DNA of 64,000 nt from Merdiplasma sp964643295 (GTDB lineage Bacteria; Bacillota; Clostridia; Lachnospirales; Lachnospiraceae): NCBI GenBank assembly GCA_964643295.1, contig CAZXSN010000010.1, positions 1 to 64,000 on the forward strand, read 5' to 3'. The translations under genes were made by a program, and so were the position numbers. The notes under the pieces are model-generated. The model worked only from the letters and a program-made list of their open reading frames with translations, made no database searches and had not been told where the DNA came from. Shown here in pieces: positions 32,841 to 41,577 of the stretch. Every line of letters starts with the position of its first letter. Position 1 is the first letter of the stretch.

Positions 32841-33146
32841 ATGGCGGGGAAAGAAAGAAGACGCGCGAGTGTCAGCAATCGCCGGGGGATGGTCGGGATT
32901 GCGCTCGTGGTGCTTGTGCTGCTGTCGGTATTTATTGTGCAGAGTCATAAGCTGTCGGAGAAGAATGCTGCGTTTGAGCAGCAGATCGTGCAGCTGCAGG
33001 AGCAGATTGAGCTGGAAAACGAACGGACGAAGGAGCTTGAAGAGCTGCCGGAATATACAAAGTCGAGGGAATATATCGAGAAGGTTGCCAGAGAGAAGTT
33101 CGGGCTGGTTTATGAGGATGAGATCATTTTCCGCCCGGAAGAATAA
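32841..33146 (+). CDS. divIC: Septum formation initiator protein DivIC/FtsL-like
   Basis: A 101-residue bitopic protein. ATG 32841 lies 8 bp behind AAAGGGG. A short basic cytoplasmic part, one transmembrane helix at about 17-37 (GMVGIALVVLVLLSVFIV), then a coiled coil (KLSEKNAAFEQQIVQLQEQIELENER) and the DivIC end YIEKVAREKFGLVYEDE. It joins the division ring with FtsL and DivIB. Gene order (rqcP..divIC-tilS-hpt-ftsH) confirms it. Confidence 0.93.
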   Translation: MAGKERRRASVSNRRGMVGIALVVLVLLSVFIVQSHKLSEKNAAFEQQIVQLQEQIELENERTKELEELPEYTKSREYIEKVAREKFGLVYEDEIIFRPEE

Positions 33147-33159
33147 CAGACGAATCAGG

Positions 33160-33196
33160 AAAGTGTGCGCAGACAGTGGCTCTCGCACACTTTTTC
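33160..33196 (+). terminator. Terminator of divIC
   Basis: AGTGTGCG (33162-33169) and CGCACACT (33184-33191) form a perfect stem followed by TTTTCTCTT. Confidence 0.85.
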
Positions 33197-33412
33197 TCTT
33201 ATGCCTGTGCCTTTAGCTTTGCCGGACAGGTAAGGAGAGGGCGTTTACAGAGTGAAAACAAGGAAGCAAAAATTGGCTTACGCGAAACCTGCGTTAAGAA
33301 GCGCAAACGCGGGGTGCGAAAGGAACCGTAGGAGTTTCGGCTGCCCGCGGGTTTTGGATCTGCTTTTACGGATGCAAAAATTTGCGGAATCAAAGGAAGA
33401 GGTGCCAGCCTG

Positions 33413-35158
33413 ATGCGAAAAGAAGATGAATTCCTTGCGGAAATCTTTCAAAAAATCGAAGAGCGCCAGATGATTAAGGAGGGGGAGCACATCCTTGCCG
33501 GCGTATCGGGAGGAGCAGATTCGGTCTGTCTGTTTCACGTGCTGCTTCACTACCAGATGCGGGTTTCTTTTTCCTTACAGGTGATTCATGTGGAGCACGG
33601 GCTGAGGGGGAGAGAAAGCGAACAGGACGCCGCCTTTGTGCGCAGTCTTTGTGAAAGGGAAGGCGTCTCCTGCCGGATCGTCCATGTGAATGTAAAAAAA
33701 AGAGTGGATGAAACAGGGGAGAGCGTGGAAGAGGCTGCCAGGAAGTTAAGGTATGAGGCCTTCGCGCAGGAGCTTGAAAGGACAGGAGGCAGAAAAGTTG
33801 CGCTGGCCCATAACCAGAATGACCAGGCGGAAACCGTACTCTTTCATCTGATACGCGGAAGCGGTCTGCGGGGACTTGGCGGGATGCTGCCGGTGCGAAC
33901 AGGTTTCCTTCCGGAATCCTGCGAGGGCGGCGCGAACGGGGATAAAAATTCGAAAGGGAAAGAGTACAGCGGCGAATCCTTTTCCGGCGATGCGTTTGAG
34001 GTGATCCGGCCGCTTCTTTGGAGCGGACGATCCGAGATCGAAGCGTGGCTTAAAAAGGAGCAGATCCCTTTTCGCTTAGATCAGACGAACCTTTCTTTGG
34101 ACTATGCGCGAAACCGCATAAGGCTTCAGATCCTTCCCCTGATGGAGACACGGATTTCTGCCGGTGCGGTGCAGCATATCGCGCAGGCCGCCTCTCATCT
34201 GCAGGCTGCCGAAGCCTATTTTCAAAGTGAGGCCGCGCGTCTTTGCGAGAAATGGGTAAGACGGCTCCCGGAAGGGGCGGCGCTTTCCCTGCCTGAGTTT
34301 TTAAAGAGCGAAGAGATCCTGCAAAGTTATGTTCTGCGCCGGGTAATCTTTGAGGTGCTTGCCGGGCGGGGACTTAGGGATTACACGTCCGGGCATATCG
34401 AGGCTTTAAAAGAGCTGGCCAAAGGGCCCTGCGGAAAAGCGCTTACTCTGCCCGGAGGACTGCTGGCAAGGCGGCAGTTTAACGAGATTCTTTTTGTCCC
34501 GGATGGGGGAGCAGCTTCCCGAAAAGAAAAGGAGCCGGGTTCTTCGGAATCGGAAGGTTCCTGTTTTTCCGGACCCAAGCACGGCCTTTGCGCGTTCGTC
34601 GCCTTTCCTCTGGCGAAGAAGGAAGATCCGCCGGAGTTTACGCAAAGCCTAACGGAAAAATTTCCCCTTGTCAGGCGCAGGGAGGACGGGGAAAAAAGCC
34701 TGCCGCTTGCGTGTGATGGAGTCTATGAATTCCTCGGGAAGCTTTTTTTCGCGGAATATCTGGACGATCCGGGGGACGGTGAGAAAATTGAAGAAAAAAA
34801 GTATACGAAATGGATTGCGTATGATACAATAAACCAGAATGTCTGCCTGCGAACCAGACAGAGCGGGGATTACCTGGTGATCAATCAGGAGGGCGGCAGG
34901 AAAAAACTGAACGATTATCTGATCGATCAGAAAGTGCCGCGCACACAGCGTGACCAGGTGGTGCTTGTGGCGGAAGGATCCCACGTTCTGTGGGTGGTCG
35001 GAGGACGAATCAGTGCCTTCGCAAAGGTCACGAAAGAGAAAAGAAAAGTTTTGAAAATCAGCATGATGGAGGAAAGACATGAAGGAACGGGTACAGGTGA
35101 TGATCTCGCAGGAAGATGTGGAGAAGAAAGTGGAGCAGCTGGCGGCACAGATCAGTGA
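33413..35158 (+). CDS. tilS: tRNA(Ile)-lysidine synthase
   Basis: A 581-residue protein. The PP-loop SGGADS is at 32-37, then VIHVEHGLRGRESEQDAAF and ALAHNQNDQAET complete the N-type ATP pyrophosphatase core. Residues from about 230 are the TilS middle domain, and the C-terminal domain near 480-555 includes RTRQSGDYL and LNDYLIDQKVPRTQRD. It converts C34 of the isoleucine AUA tRNA to lysidine and is essential. The frame runs on for about 27 residues into the start of hpt, an 80-bp overlap; TilS normally ends around VLKI. GGAAGAGGTGCC gives a weak ribosome site. Confidence 0.93.
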   Translation: MRKEDEFLAEIFQKIEERQMIKEGEHILAGVSGGADSVCLFHVLLHYQMRVSFSLQVIHVEHGLRGRESEQDAAFVRSLCEREGVSCRIVHVNVKKRVDETGESVEEAARKLRYEAFAQELERTGGRKVALAHNQNDQAETVLFHLIRGSGLRGLGGMLPVRTGFLPESCEGGANGDKNSKGKEYSGESFSGDAFEVIRPLLWSGRSEIEAWLKKEQIPFRLDQTNLSLDYARNRIRLQILPLMETRISAGAVQHIAQAASHLQAAEAYFQSEAARLCEKWVRRLPEGAALSLPEFLKSEEILQSYVLRRVIFEVLAGRGLRDYTSGHIEALKELAKGPCGKALTLPGGLLARRQFNEILFVPDGGAASRKEKEPGSSESEGSCFSGPKHGLCAFVAFPLAKKEDPPEFTQSLTEKFPLVRRREDGEKSLPLACDGVYEFLGKLFFAEYLDDPGDGEKIEEKKYTKWIAYDTINQNVCLRTRQSGDYLVINQEGGRKKLNDYLIDQKVPRTQRDQVVLVAEGSHVLWVVGGRISAFAKVTKEKRKVLKISMMEERHEGTGTGDDLAGRCGEESGAAGGTDQ

Positions 35159-35624
35159 GGATTATGAGGGACGGACCGTGCATCTGATCTGCATCCTGAA
35201 AGGAAGCATTTTCTTTACCTGTGAACTGGCGAAGCGCATAACGGTTCCGGTCACCATTGACTTTATGTCGGTGAGCAGCTACGGCAGCGAGACGAAATCC
35301 AGCGGCGTGGTGAAGCTGATCAAGGATCTCGATGAGGGGATCAAGGATAAGGATGTGATCGTGATTGAGGATATCATTGATTCGGGGAGAACGCTAAGCT
35401 ACCTGCTGAGCAATCTGCGCAGAAGAGAACCTGCCAGTCTGCGTCTGTGCACCCTGCTTGACAAGCCGGAACGGCGTGTCTGCGAGGTAAATGTGGATTA
35501 TACGGGGTTTCAGATCCCGGATGAGTTCGTGGTGGGCTACGGGCTGGATTACGATCAGCGCTACCGCAACCTTCCCTATATTGGAGTGCTCTCCTTCGTG
35601 GACGATGAGACGGTTACCGAATAA
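35079..35624 (+). CDS. hpt: Hypoxanthine-guanine phosphoribosyltransferase
   Basis: A 181-residue protein. The PRPP-binding motif VIVIEDIIDSGRTL is at 93-106, and CILKGSIFFTCEL and YRNLPYIGVL flank it. It makes IMP and GMP from the free bases and PRPP. Its ribosome site GGAGG (35068-35072) lies inside tilS, giving translational coupling. The length and the neighbours (tilS and ftsH) are standard in Firmicutes. Confidence 0.96.
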   Translation: MKERVQVMISQEDVEKKVEQLAAQISEDYEGRTVHLICILKGSIFFTCELAKRITVPVTIDFMSVSSYGSETKSSGVVKLIKDLDEGIKDKDVIVIEDIIDSGRTLSYLLSNLRRREPASLRLCTLLDKPERRVCEVNVDYTGFQIPDEFVVGYGLDYDQRYRNLPYIGVLSFVDDETVTE

Positions 35625-35772
35625 GGGTGTACGTATCTTCAGAGCGAAAGGGCGGTTTTTGAAGTGGTAGAAGAGACTGAAAAAGACCGCACCGGAGGGC
35701 AGACAGCGCGTGTCGGGCTGCAGGGAACGTGAAGGGGTGCGCTTTTGAGCGAGCGGAAGGAGCACAGGGGAA

Positions 35773-37602
35773 TTGAACAAACGAACAAGAGGCGTAGGAT
35801 TTTATCTGCTGGCAGGACTGCTGTTCTTCCTGCTGGTGTTCAGTCTGCGCAACAGTTTTAACCTCCGGGAGGATATCAATTACAGCGAGTTTCAAAGGCT
35901 GCTTGAGGTGGATCAGGTAGCGAAGGTGGAGGTCATCCAGAACCAGGAGGTTCCCACCGGTGTTCTGCAGATCACGCTGCTTGACGGGAGTCAGGTACGC
36001 GTGAACGTGTCGGATGTCAAGGAGGCCGAGCGGGATCTTGCGGGAATCGATGTGCCGGTGGAAGTGCACGACGTGGAGCGGGACGGATTGTTTCTGACAA
36101 CGATTCTGCCGATCCTGCTCATGGGTGCGCTGCTTTTGTTCTTTACGGGCATGATGACCAGGCAGGCAGGAGGCGGCAGCAGCCGGATGATGAATTTCGG
36201 GCGCAGCCGTGCCCGCATGATCACTCCGGATGCCAAACGCGTACAGTTTAAGGATGTGGCGGGGCTTAAGGAGGAGAAGGAAGACCTGCAGGAGATTGTG
36301 GAGTTTCTGAAAGAACCGGATAAGTTTTTAAAGGTCGGCGCCAGAATCCCCAAAGGCGTGATTCTGGTAGGCCCTCCCGGAACCGGGAAAACGCTGCTTG
36401 CCAAGGCTGTGGCCGGGGAGGCTGGAGTGCCGTTTTTCAGCATCTCCGGTTCGGATTTTGTGGAGATGTTTGTCGGTGTGGGGGCTTCGCGGGTGCGCGA
36501 CCTGTTTGAGGAGGCCAAAAAGAATCAGCCCTGCATCATTTTTATCGATGAGATTGATGCGGTGGCGAGGCGGCGCGGAACCGGCATGGGCGGCGGCCAC
36601 GATGAGCGCGAGCAGACGCTCAATCAGCTGCTGGTGGAGATGGACGGGTTTGGTGTCAATTCCGGCATCATTGTGATGGCAGCCACCAACCGCGTGGATA
36701 TCCTTGATCCGGCGATTCTGCGCCCGGGCCGCTTTGACCGCCAGGTGACAGTCGGACGCCCGGATATTGCGGGGAGAAGAGAAATCCTGGAAGTGCACTC
36801 CAAAGGGAAGCCGCTGGGGGACGATGTGAACCTGGAGGAGGTCGCCAGAACGACCGCCGGATTTACCGGGGCGGATTTGGAGAACCTGATGAATGAGGCG
36901 GCGATTCTGGCTGCGAAGCAGAAACGCGCCTATTTAACGCAGAATGACATCAACCGTGCCTTTATCAAGGTCGGTGTCGGCGCGGAGAAAAAAAGCCTGG
37001 TGATCTCTGAGAGGGAGAAACGCATTACCGCCTACCATGAATCGGGGCATGCGATTTTGTTTCACCTGCTGCCTTCCGTGGGACCGGTTCATACGATCTC
37101 CATCATTCCCACCGGCCGCGGCGCTGCGGGGTATACCATGCCGCTGCCGGAGCGCGATGAGATGTTCAATACGAGAAATCAGATGTTTGAAAATATTGTC
37201 GTGAGCCTGGGCGGACGTGTGGCGGAGGAGCTGGTGATCGGGGATGTCACGACCGGCGCTTCCGCGGACATCAAGCAGGCGACCGATATCGCCCGGGCGA
37301 TGGTGACAAAATTTGGCATGTCTCAGCGGCTGGGGCTGATCAATTATGAGCAGGGGGACGATGAGATTTTCATCGGCCGCGACCTGGCTCACACGAGGGC
37401 TTACGGAGAGCGTGTGGCCACGATCATCGATGAGGAAGTCAAGCGGATCATCGACGAGGCCTACGAGAAAGCGCAGACGCTGATTAAAAGCCACGAGGAT
37501 GTGCTGCACAGGAGTGCGTCGCTGCTCATTGAGAAGGAGAAATTAAGCAGAGAAGAATTTGAAGCGCTGTTTGAGGGGACAGAAGGGGCTGTGACAGTTT
37601 AG
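35773..37602 (+). CDS. ftsH: ATP-dependent zinc metalloprotease FtsH
   Basis: A 609-residue AAA+ membrane protease. TTG 35773 is the start, preceded by GGAGCACAGGGG. Transmembrane helices are at about 9-27 and 107-125 with a periplasm-side loop between. Walker A GPPGTGKT is at 200-207, Walker B follows as IIFIDEID, and the zinc-protease motif HESGH is at 422-426. It degrades misfolded membrane proteins and some regulators as a hexamer. It is cotranscribed with hpt in many relatives; here 148 bp separate them. Confidence 0.97.
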   Translation: MNKRTRGVGFYLLAGLLFFLLVFSLRNSFNLREDINYSEFQRLLEVDQVAKVEVIQNQEVPTGVLQITLLDGSQVRVNVSDVKEAERDLAGIDVPVEVHDVERDGLFLTTILPILLMGALLLFFTGMMTRQAGGGSSRMMNFGRSRARMITPDAKRVQFKDVAGLKEEKEDLQEIVEFLKEPDKFLKVGARIPKGVILVGPPGTGKTLLAKAVAGEAGVPFFSISGSDFVEMFVGVGASRVRDLFEEAKKNQPCIIFIDEIDAVARRRGTGMGGGHDEREQTLNQLLVEMDGFGVNSGIIVMAATNRVDILDPAILRPGRFDRQVTVGRPDIAGRREILEVHSKGKPLGDDVNLEEVARTTAGFTGADLENLMNEAAILAAKQKRAYLTQNDINRAFIKVGVGAEKKSLVISEREKRITAYHESGHAILFHLLPSVGPVHTISIIPTGRGAAGYTMPLPERDEMFNTRNQMFENIVVSLGGRVAEELVIGDVTTGASADIKQATDIARAMVTKFGMSQRLGLINYEQGDDEIFIGRDLAHTRAYGERVATIIDEEVKRIIDEAYEKAQTLIKSHEDVLHRSASLLIEKEKLSREEFEALFEGTEGAVTV

Positions 37603-37849
37603 GCGGCAGCGAAACGGGGAGCAAAGGCCGCCCTGGGGCCGAATCCTGGTCGGTAGACTGGGGATCCCGGGCGTGAAAGACGGGGAGATTCGTGAAAATC
37701 AACAAACAAAATTCGGCAGGTTGCACAAAATTGGCCCTGCAAATTTGTGAAGTTTGTGCACACTTCTTTGCCAATGTGTGGTAAGATAGACAGCGTAAAA
37801 ACCCCCAATACATGAAATAGCTACACCCCATAAGAGAATACCTTCTCCA

Positions 37850-37881
37850 GAAAAAGACAGCGTTTCTATGCTGTCTTTTTT
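37850..37881 (+). terminator. Terminator downstream of ftsH
   Basis: AAAAGACAGC (37852-37861) and GCTGTCTTTT (37870-37879) pair perfectly; the T-run ends at 37881. It lies nearly 250 bp after the ftsH stop, so it may instead end a short separate transcript. Confidence 0.85.
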
Positions 37882-37989
37882 ACTTTCTGCTTTTTCTCAG
37901 TGACGAGGGATCCCGCTTCCTTATTGGATTTATGCTTTCTTCGGGCAGCCTTCTTTTTTCAGGGTATCTTGTGAAAACGAAAAATCTGT

Positions 37990-38097
37990 TATAGAATGAT
38001 TACAGAGTCAAAAGCCTGAGCTTTCGTCTGAAACGCATGCAAGCGGGGGAGAGGCTTATTGACGGCGCGTAATCATCTTTTGATGCCTGCATCATAG
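37990..38097 (-). repeat. Intergenic palindromic repeat, copy A (body type 1)
   Basis: Read on the minus strand the copy begins GCAGGCATCAAAAG, passes through CGCGCCGTCAATAAGCC and ends CTTTTGACTCTGTAATCATT. The ends are near-perfect inverted repeats. The body matches copy B at 43688 nearly base for base for the first 45 bp. It lies between ftsH and the GH13 gene. Confidence 0.8.
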
Positions 38098-38253
38098 AAT
38101 GGGAATGCCTAGGTTACGGCAAAGCCAAACAGGGTTTAGGGGAGAGGTCTTCTCACCCCGCTTTGTCAGGCAGAGAAAAATATGCTGCCGCTTACGGAAT
38201 GTTTCCTGAAAGACTGGGGCCGCCCCTGCATCGGCGGAGAAAAGGGAGATCTT

Positions 38254-40350
38254 ATGAATCCGGAAAATTATGAACACGCTCTGCGGGCGGCCAAATATAT
38301 CCTGCAGATGCGGCCGGTTTTTAACGTGAACGCGCTGTTTTGCGACGAGACCGAAAACTTTGTCTCACCGATGGAGCCGAAACCGGGCGATAAGGTGACA
38401 CTGCGGTTTCGCACGGCCAAGGACAACGTGGACACGGTGTATTTAATCAGCGGTCCGATGAAGAAGCCGCTGGAGTATGAGCGCACCGTGGGAGATTTTG
38501 ACTATTACCGGACGCAGGTGCAGCTTCGAAACGATGAGTTTCGCTATTTTTTCGAGATCAAAAGCGGCAAGCTGCAGTGCTTTTACAATAAGCTGGGCAT
38601 GACGAGAGATTTAAGCGGGGGTCATTCTTTCTGTATCCGCCCGGGATTTTCCACGCCGCAGTGGGCGAAGGGTGCGGTGATGTATCAGATCTTTCCGGAC
38701 CGGTTCTTTAACGGCGATCCTTCTAATGATGTGCGGGAGAATGAATACATCTACATCGGAGAGGGCACTCACCGGGTGACGGACTGGAATCAGCGGCCCA
38801 AGGCTCTGGATGTGCGCTGTTTCTACGGCGGGGATCTGGAGGGTGTGCGTCAGAAACTGGATTATCTGCAGGATCTTGGCGTGGAAGTGATCTATTTCAA
38901 TCCTCTGTTTGTCTCCCCGTCCAACCATAAATATGACATCCAGGATTATGACTATATTGATCCGCACCTGGGGAAGATCGCGGAAGAGCAGGGAGAGACT
39001 CTTCCCAACTGGAGCAAGGATAACACACAGGCTTCTTTATATATCAACCGGGTGACCAACAGGAAAAACTTAGAGGCCAGCAACGAGCTTTTTATTGAAC
39101 TTGTGGAGGAAATACACCGCAGAGGAATGCGTGTGATTTTAGACGGTGTGTTCAATCACTGCGGATCCTTCAACAAGTGGATGGACCGCGAGCGGATCTA
39201 TGAGCATCAGCCGGGATACGAAAAGGGAGCCTATATATCCGCGGACAGTCCCTATCATACGTTTTTCCATTTCAACAATGAACATGAATGGCCGTACAAT
39301 CCCTACTATACCGGCTGGTGGGGACACGAGACGCTTCCAAAACTGAATTATGAGGATTCCCCCAAGCTGGTGGAGGATATCTTGAAGATTGCGGCTAAAT
39401 GGGTGTCCCCGCCTTACAACGCGGATGGGTGGCGATTAGATGTCGCGGCGGATTTAGGTACCAGCGGCGAATACAACCACCAGTTCTGGAAGCAGTTTCG
39501 CAGGGTCGTCAAGGAGGCTAATCCGGATGCCCTGATTATCGCTGAACATTACGGGGATCCGTCTCCCTGGCTGCGCGGCGATGAGTGGGATACGGTGATG
39601 AACTATGATGCGTTCATGGAACCGCTGACCTGGTTTTTTACCGGGATGGAGAAGCACAGCGACGCCTATCAGGAGGGAATGCTGGGGAATGCCGACAGTT
39701 TCTTCTCCTCGATGCGGTCCCATATGGCAAGCTTTATGGAACCGTCCCGTCAGGTGGCGATGAACGAGCTGTCCAACCATGACCACTCCCGGTTTTTAAC
39801 GCGCACGAACCACAAGGTCGGCCGTATCCAGAACTTTGACTATGATGCTGCCGGTGAAGGAGTAAACCCGGCTGTGATGCGCGAGGCAGTGGTGATGCAG
39901 ATGACCTGGCCCGGGGCGCCGACGATCTATTATGGGGACGAGGCGGGTGTGTGCGGGTTCACCGATCCGGACAGCCGCCGGACTTATCCCTGGGGGCACG
40001 AAGATATGCAGATGCTTCAGTTTCATAAGGAGGCTATCCGCATGCACCGGGAGCATACGGCTTTAAAGACCGGATCGCTGAAATTTCTGCTGGGTGATTA
40101 CAACTGTCTGGCATACGGCCGCTTTAATGAGCAGGAACAGATTGCGGTCGTTTTTAACAATACGGAAAAGAACCGCAGCCTTACCGTGCGGGTATGGCCG
40201 CTTGGCGTGAGAATGGATCAGCCGATGAGGCGCATTCTGTATACAGCTTCTCAGGAGTTCTCCGCAGAGCCCTCCGAATATCAGACAGTGGGCGGGGAAC
40301 TGTATCTGCAGATGCCGCCGTTTTCCGCGATGGTATTTCTGGCTGTGTAA
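38254..40350 (+). CDS. GH13 alpha-glucan hydrolase (neopullulanase or cyclomaltodextrinase type)
   Basis: A 698-residue protein. ATG 38254 lies 6 bp behind AAGGGAG. Residues 25-150 form an N-terminal beta-sandwich as in CBM34 (PKPGDKVTLRFRTAKD). The catalytic barrel starts at AVMYQIFPDRFFNGD. Catalytic residues: Asp396 (GWRLDVAAD), Glu431 (IIAEHYG) and Asp510 (LSNHDHSRF). No signal peptide, so it acts inside on imported maltodextrins or cyclodextrins. The ddl start is 16 bp after its stop, so the two are probably one transcript. Confidence 0.9.
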   Translation: MNPENYEHALRAAKYILQMRPVFNVNALFCDETENFVSPMEPKPGDKVTLRFRTAKDNVDTVYLISGPMKKPLEYERTVGDFDYYRTQVQLRNDEFRYFFEIKSGKLQCFYNKLGMTRDLSGGHSFCIRPGFSTPQWAKGAVMYQIFPDRFFNGDPSNDVRENEYIYIGEGTHRVTDWNQRPKALDVRCFYGGDLEGVRQKLDYLQDLGVEVIYFNPLFVSPSNHKYDIQDYDYIDPHLGKIAEEQGETLPNWSKDNTQASLYINRVTNRKNLEASNELFIELVEEIHRRGMRVILDGVFNHCGSFNKWMDRERIYEHQPGYEKGAYISADSPYHTFFHFNNEHEWPYNPYYTGWWGHETLPKLNYEDSPKLVEDILKIAAKWVSPPYNADGWRLDVAADLGTSGEYNHQFWKQFRRVVKEANPDALIIAEHYGDPSPWLRGDEWDTVMNYDAFMEPLTWFFTGMEKHSDAYQEGMLGNADSFFSSMRSHMASFMEPSRQVAMNELSNHDHSRFLTRTNHKVGRIQNFDYDAAGEGVNPAVMREAVVMQMTWPGAPTIYYGDEAGVCGFTDPDSRRTYPWGHEDMQMLQFHKEAIRMHREHTALKTGSLKFLLGDYNCLAYGRFNEQEQIAVVFNNTEKNRSLTVRVWPLGVRMDQPMRRILYTASQEFSAEPSEYQTVGGELYLQMPPFSAMVFLAV

Positions 40351-40366
40351 GAATGGGAGGAAAGAG

Positions 40367-41407
40367 ATGAAAATCGTTGTTCTGGCGGGTGGGATCAGCA
40401 CGGAACGGGAGGTTTCGATCGTATCCGGCACCGGCGTGTGCCGGGCACTCAGGGAAAAAGGACATCAGGCAATCCTGGTCGATGTGTTTTTCGGTGAGGA
40501 GCGTTTTCAGCCGGAAACGGCTTTTACGGATGAGTATGACCTTGCTGCTGCCGCAGCGTATTTGAATTCGTTTAATGACAAGGTAGACGTTACGCGGCAC
40601 CGGAAAGGATTTTTCGGTCCGCAGGTGCTCGCGCTCTGCAGGGCGGCGGATACGGTATTTCTGGCGCTGCACGGGGAAGACGGGGAGAACGGCAAGGTGC
40701 AGGCAGCCTTTGATCTTCTGGGGATTCCCTATACGGGAAGCGGACACTTAGGCAGTGCGCTGGCGATGGACAAGGAGATTGCCAAGCAGCTGTTTATCGA
40801 AAATCATGTGCCGACGCCTAAGGGCATTGTGGTAAGAAAAGGAGAAGCATGGCAGAACGCTCTGGAAAATACAGTAGGCCTGCCCTGTGTGATAAAGCCC
40901 AGCTGCGGGGGATCGAGTGTGGGCGTTTTTATTGCCCGCACCGAAGAGGAGTATGAACAGAGTGTGCAGGCAGCCTTTGCCTACGAGGATGTCCTGATTG
41001 TGGAAGAGTATATCAAAGGGCGGGAGTTTTCCGTCGGCGTGGTGGACGCTGTACCCTATCCGGTGATTGAGATTGCGCCGATTAAGGGCTTTTACGATTA
41101 TAAAAATAAGTACCAGGCGGGCAGTACGATTGAGACCTGTCCTGCCGACCTTCCTCCTCATCTTACGGCAAAGATGCAGGACTGCGCGCTGAAGGCTTAC
41201 CAGGCGCTTCGCCTGGAGTGCTACGCCCGCATGGATATTCTGATGGATGAGCAGGAGAATATCTTCTGCCTGGAAGCGAATACACTGCCCGGCATGACAC
41301 CGACCAGCCTGCTTCCGCAGGAAGCCGCCGCACTGGGGATGGATTTTCCCACTCTGTGTGAGAAGCTGATCGAGGTGTCCCTGCGCCGGAAAGATACAAA
41401 AGAGTAA
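40367..41407 (+). CDS. ddl: D-alanine--D-alanine ligase
   Basis: A 346-residue ATP-grasp enzyme: opening MKIVVLAGGISTEREVSIVSG, ALHGEDGENGKVQ, then PCVIKPSCGGSSVGV and EYIKGREFSVGV, and the metal-binding LEANTLPGMTPTSLLPQEA near the end. It joins two D-Ala residues for wall synthesis. The product is used by MurF, whose gene is next. GGGAGGAAAGAG gives the start. Confidence 0.96.
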   Translation: MKIVVLAGGISTEREVSIVSGTGVCRALREKGHQAILVDVFFGEERFQPETAFTDEYDLAAAAAYLNSFNDKVDVTRHRKGFFGPQVLALCRAADTVFLALHGEDGENGKVQAAFDLLGIPYTGSGHLGSALAMDKEIAKQLFIENHVPTPKGIVVRKGEAWQNALENTVGLPCVIKPSCGGSSVGVFIARTEEEYEQSVQAAFAYEDVLIVEEYIKGREFSVGVVDAVPYPVIEIAPIKGFYDYKNKYQAGSTIETCPADLPPHLTAKMQDCALKAYQALRLECYARMDILMDEQENIFCLEANTLPGMTPTSLLPQEAAALGMDFPTLCEKLIEVSLRRKDTKE

Positions 41408-41577
41408 GTTTTTTAAAGACGAAGGATGAGAACGCGGAAGCATAGAAGCCGAGAAGCAAAGAGGCCTGTTTCCGTCCGTTTTTGCTGTTAAGGGATTTTC
41501 TCCTTTCAGGGCCGTGTATGGCCATACGTAAGGAAAAGATGCGCACTGCCTGGGATAGGGTAAGGAGACTTTTATAA

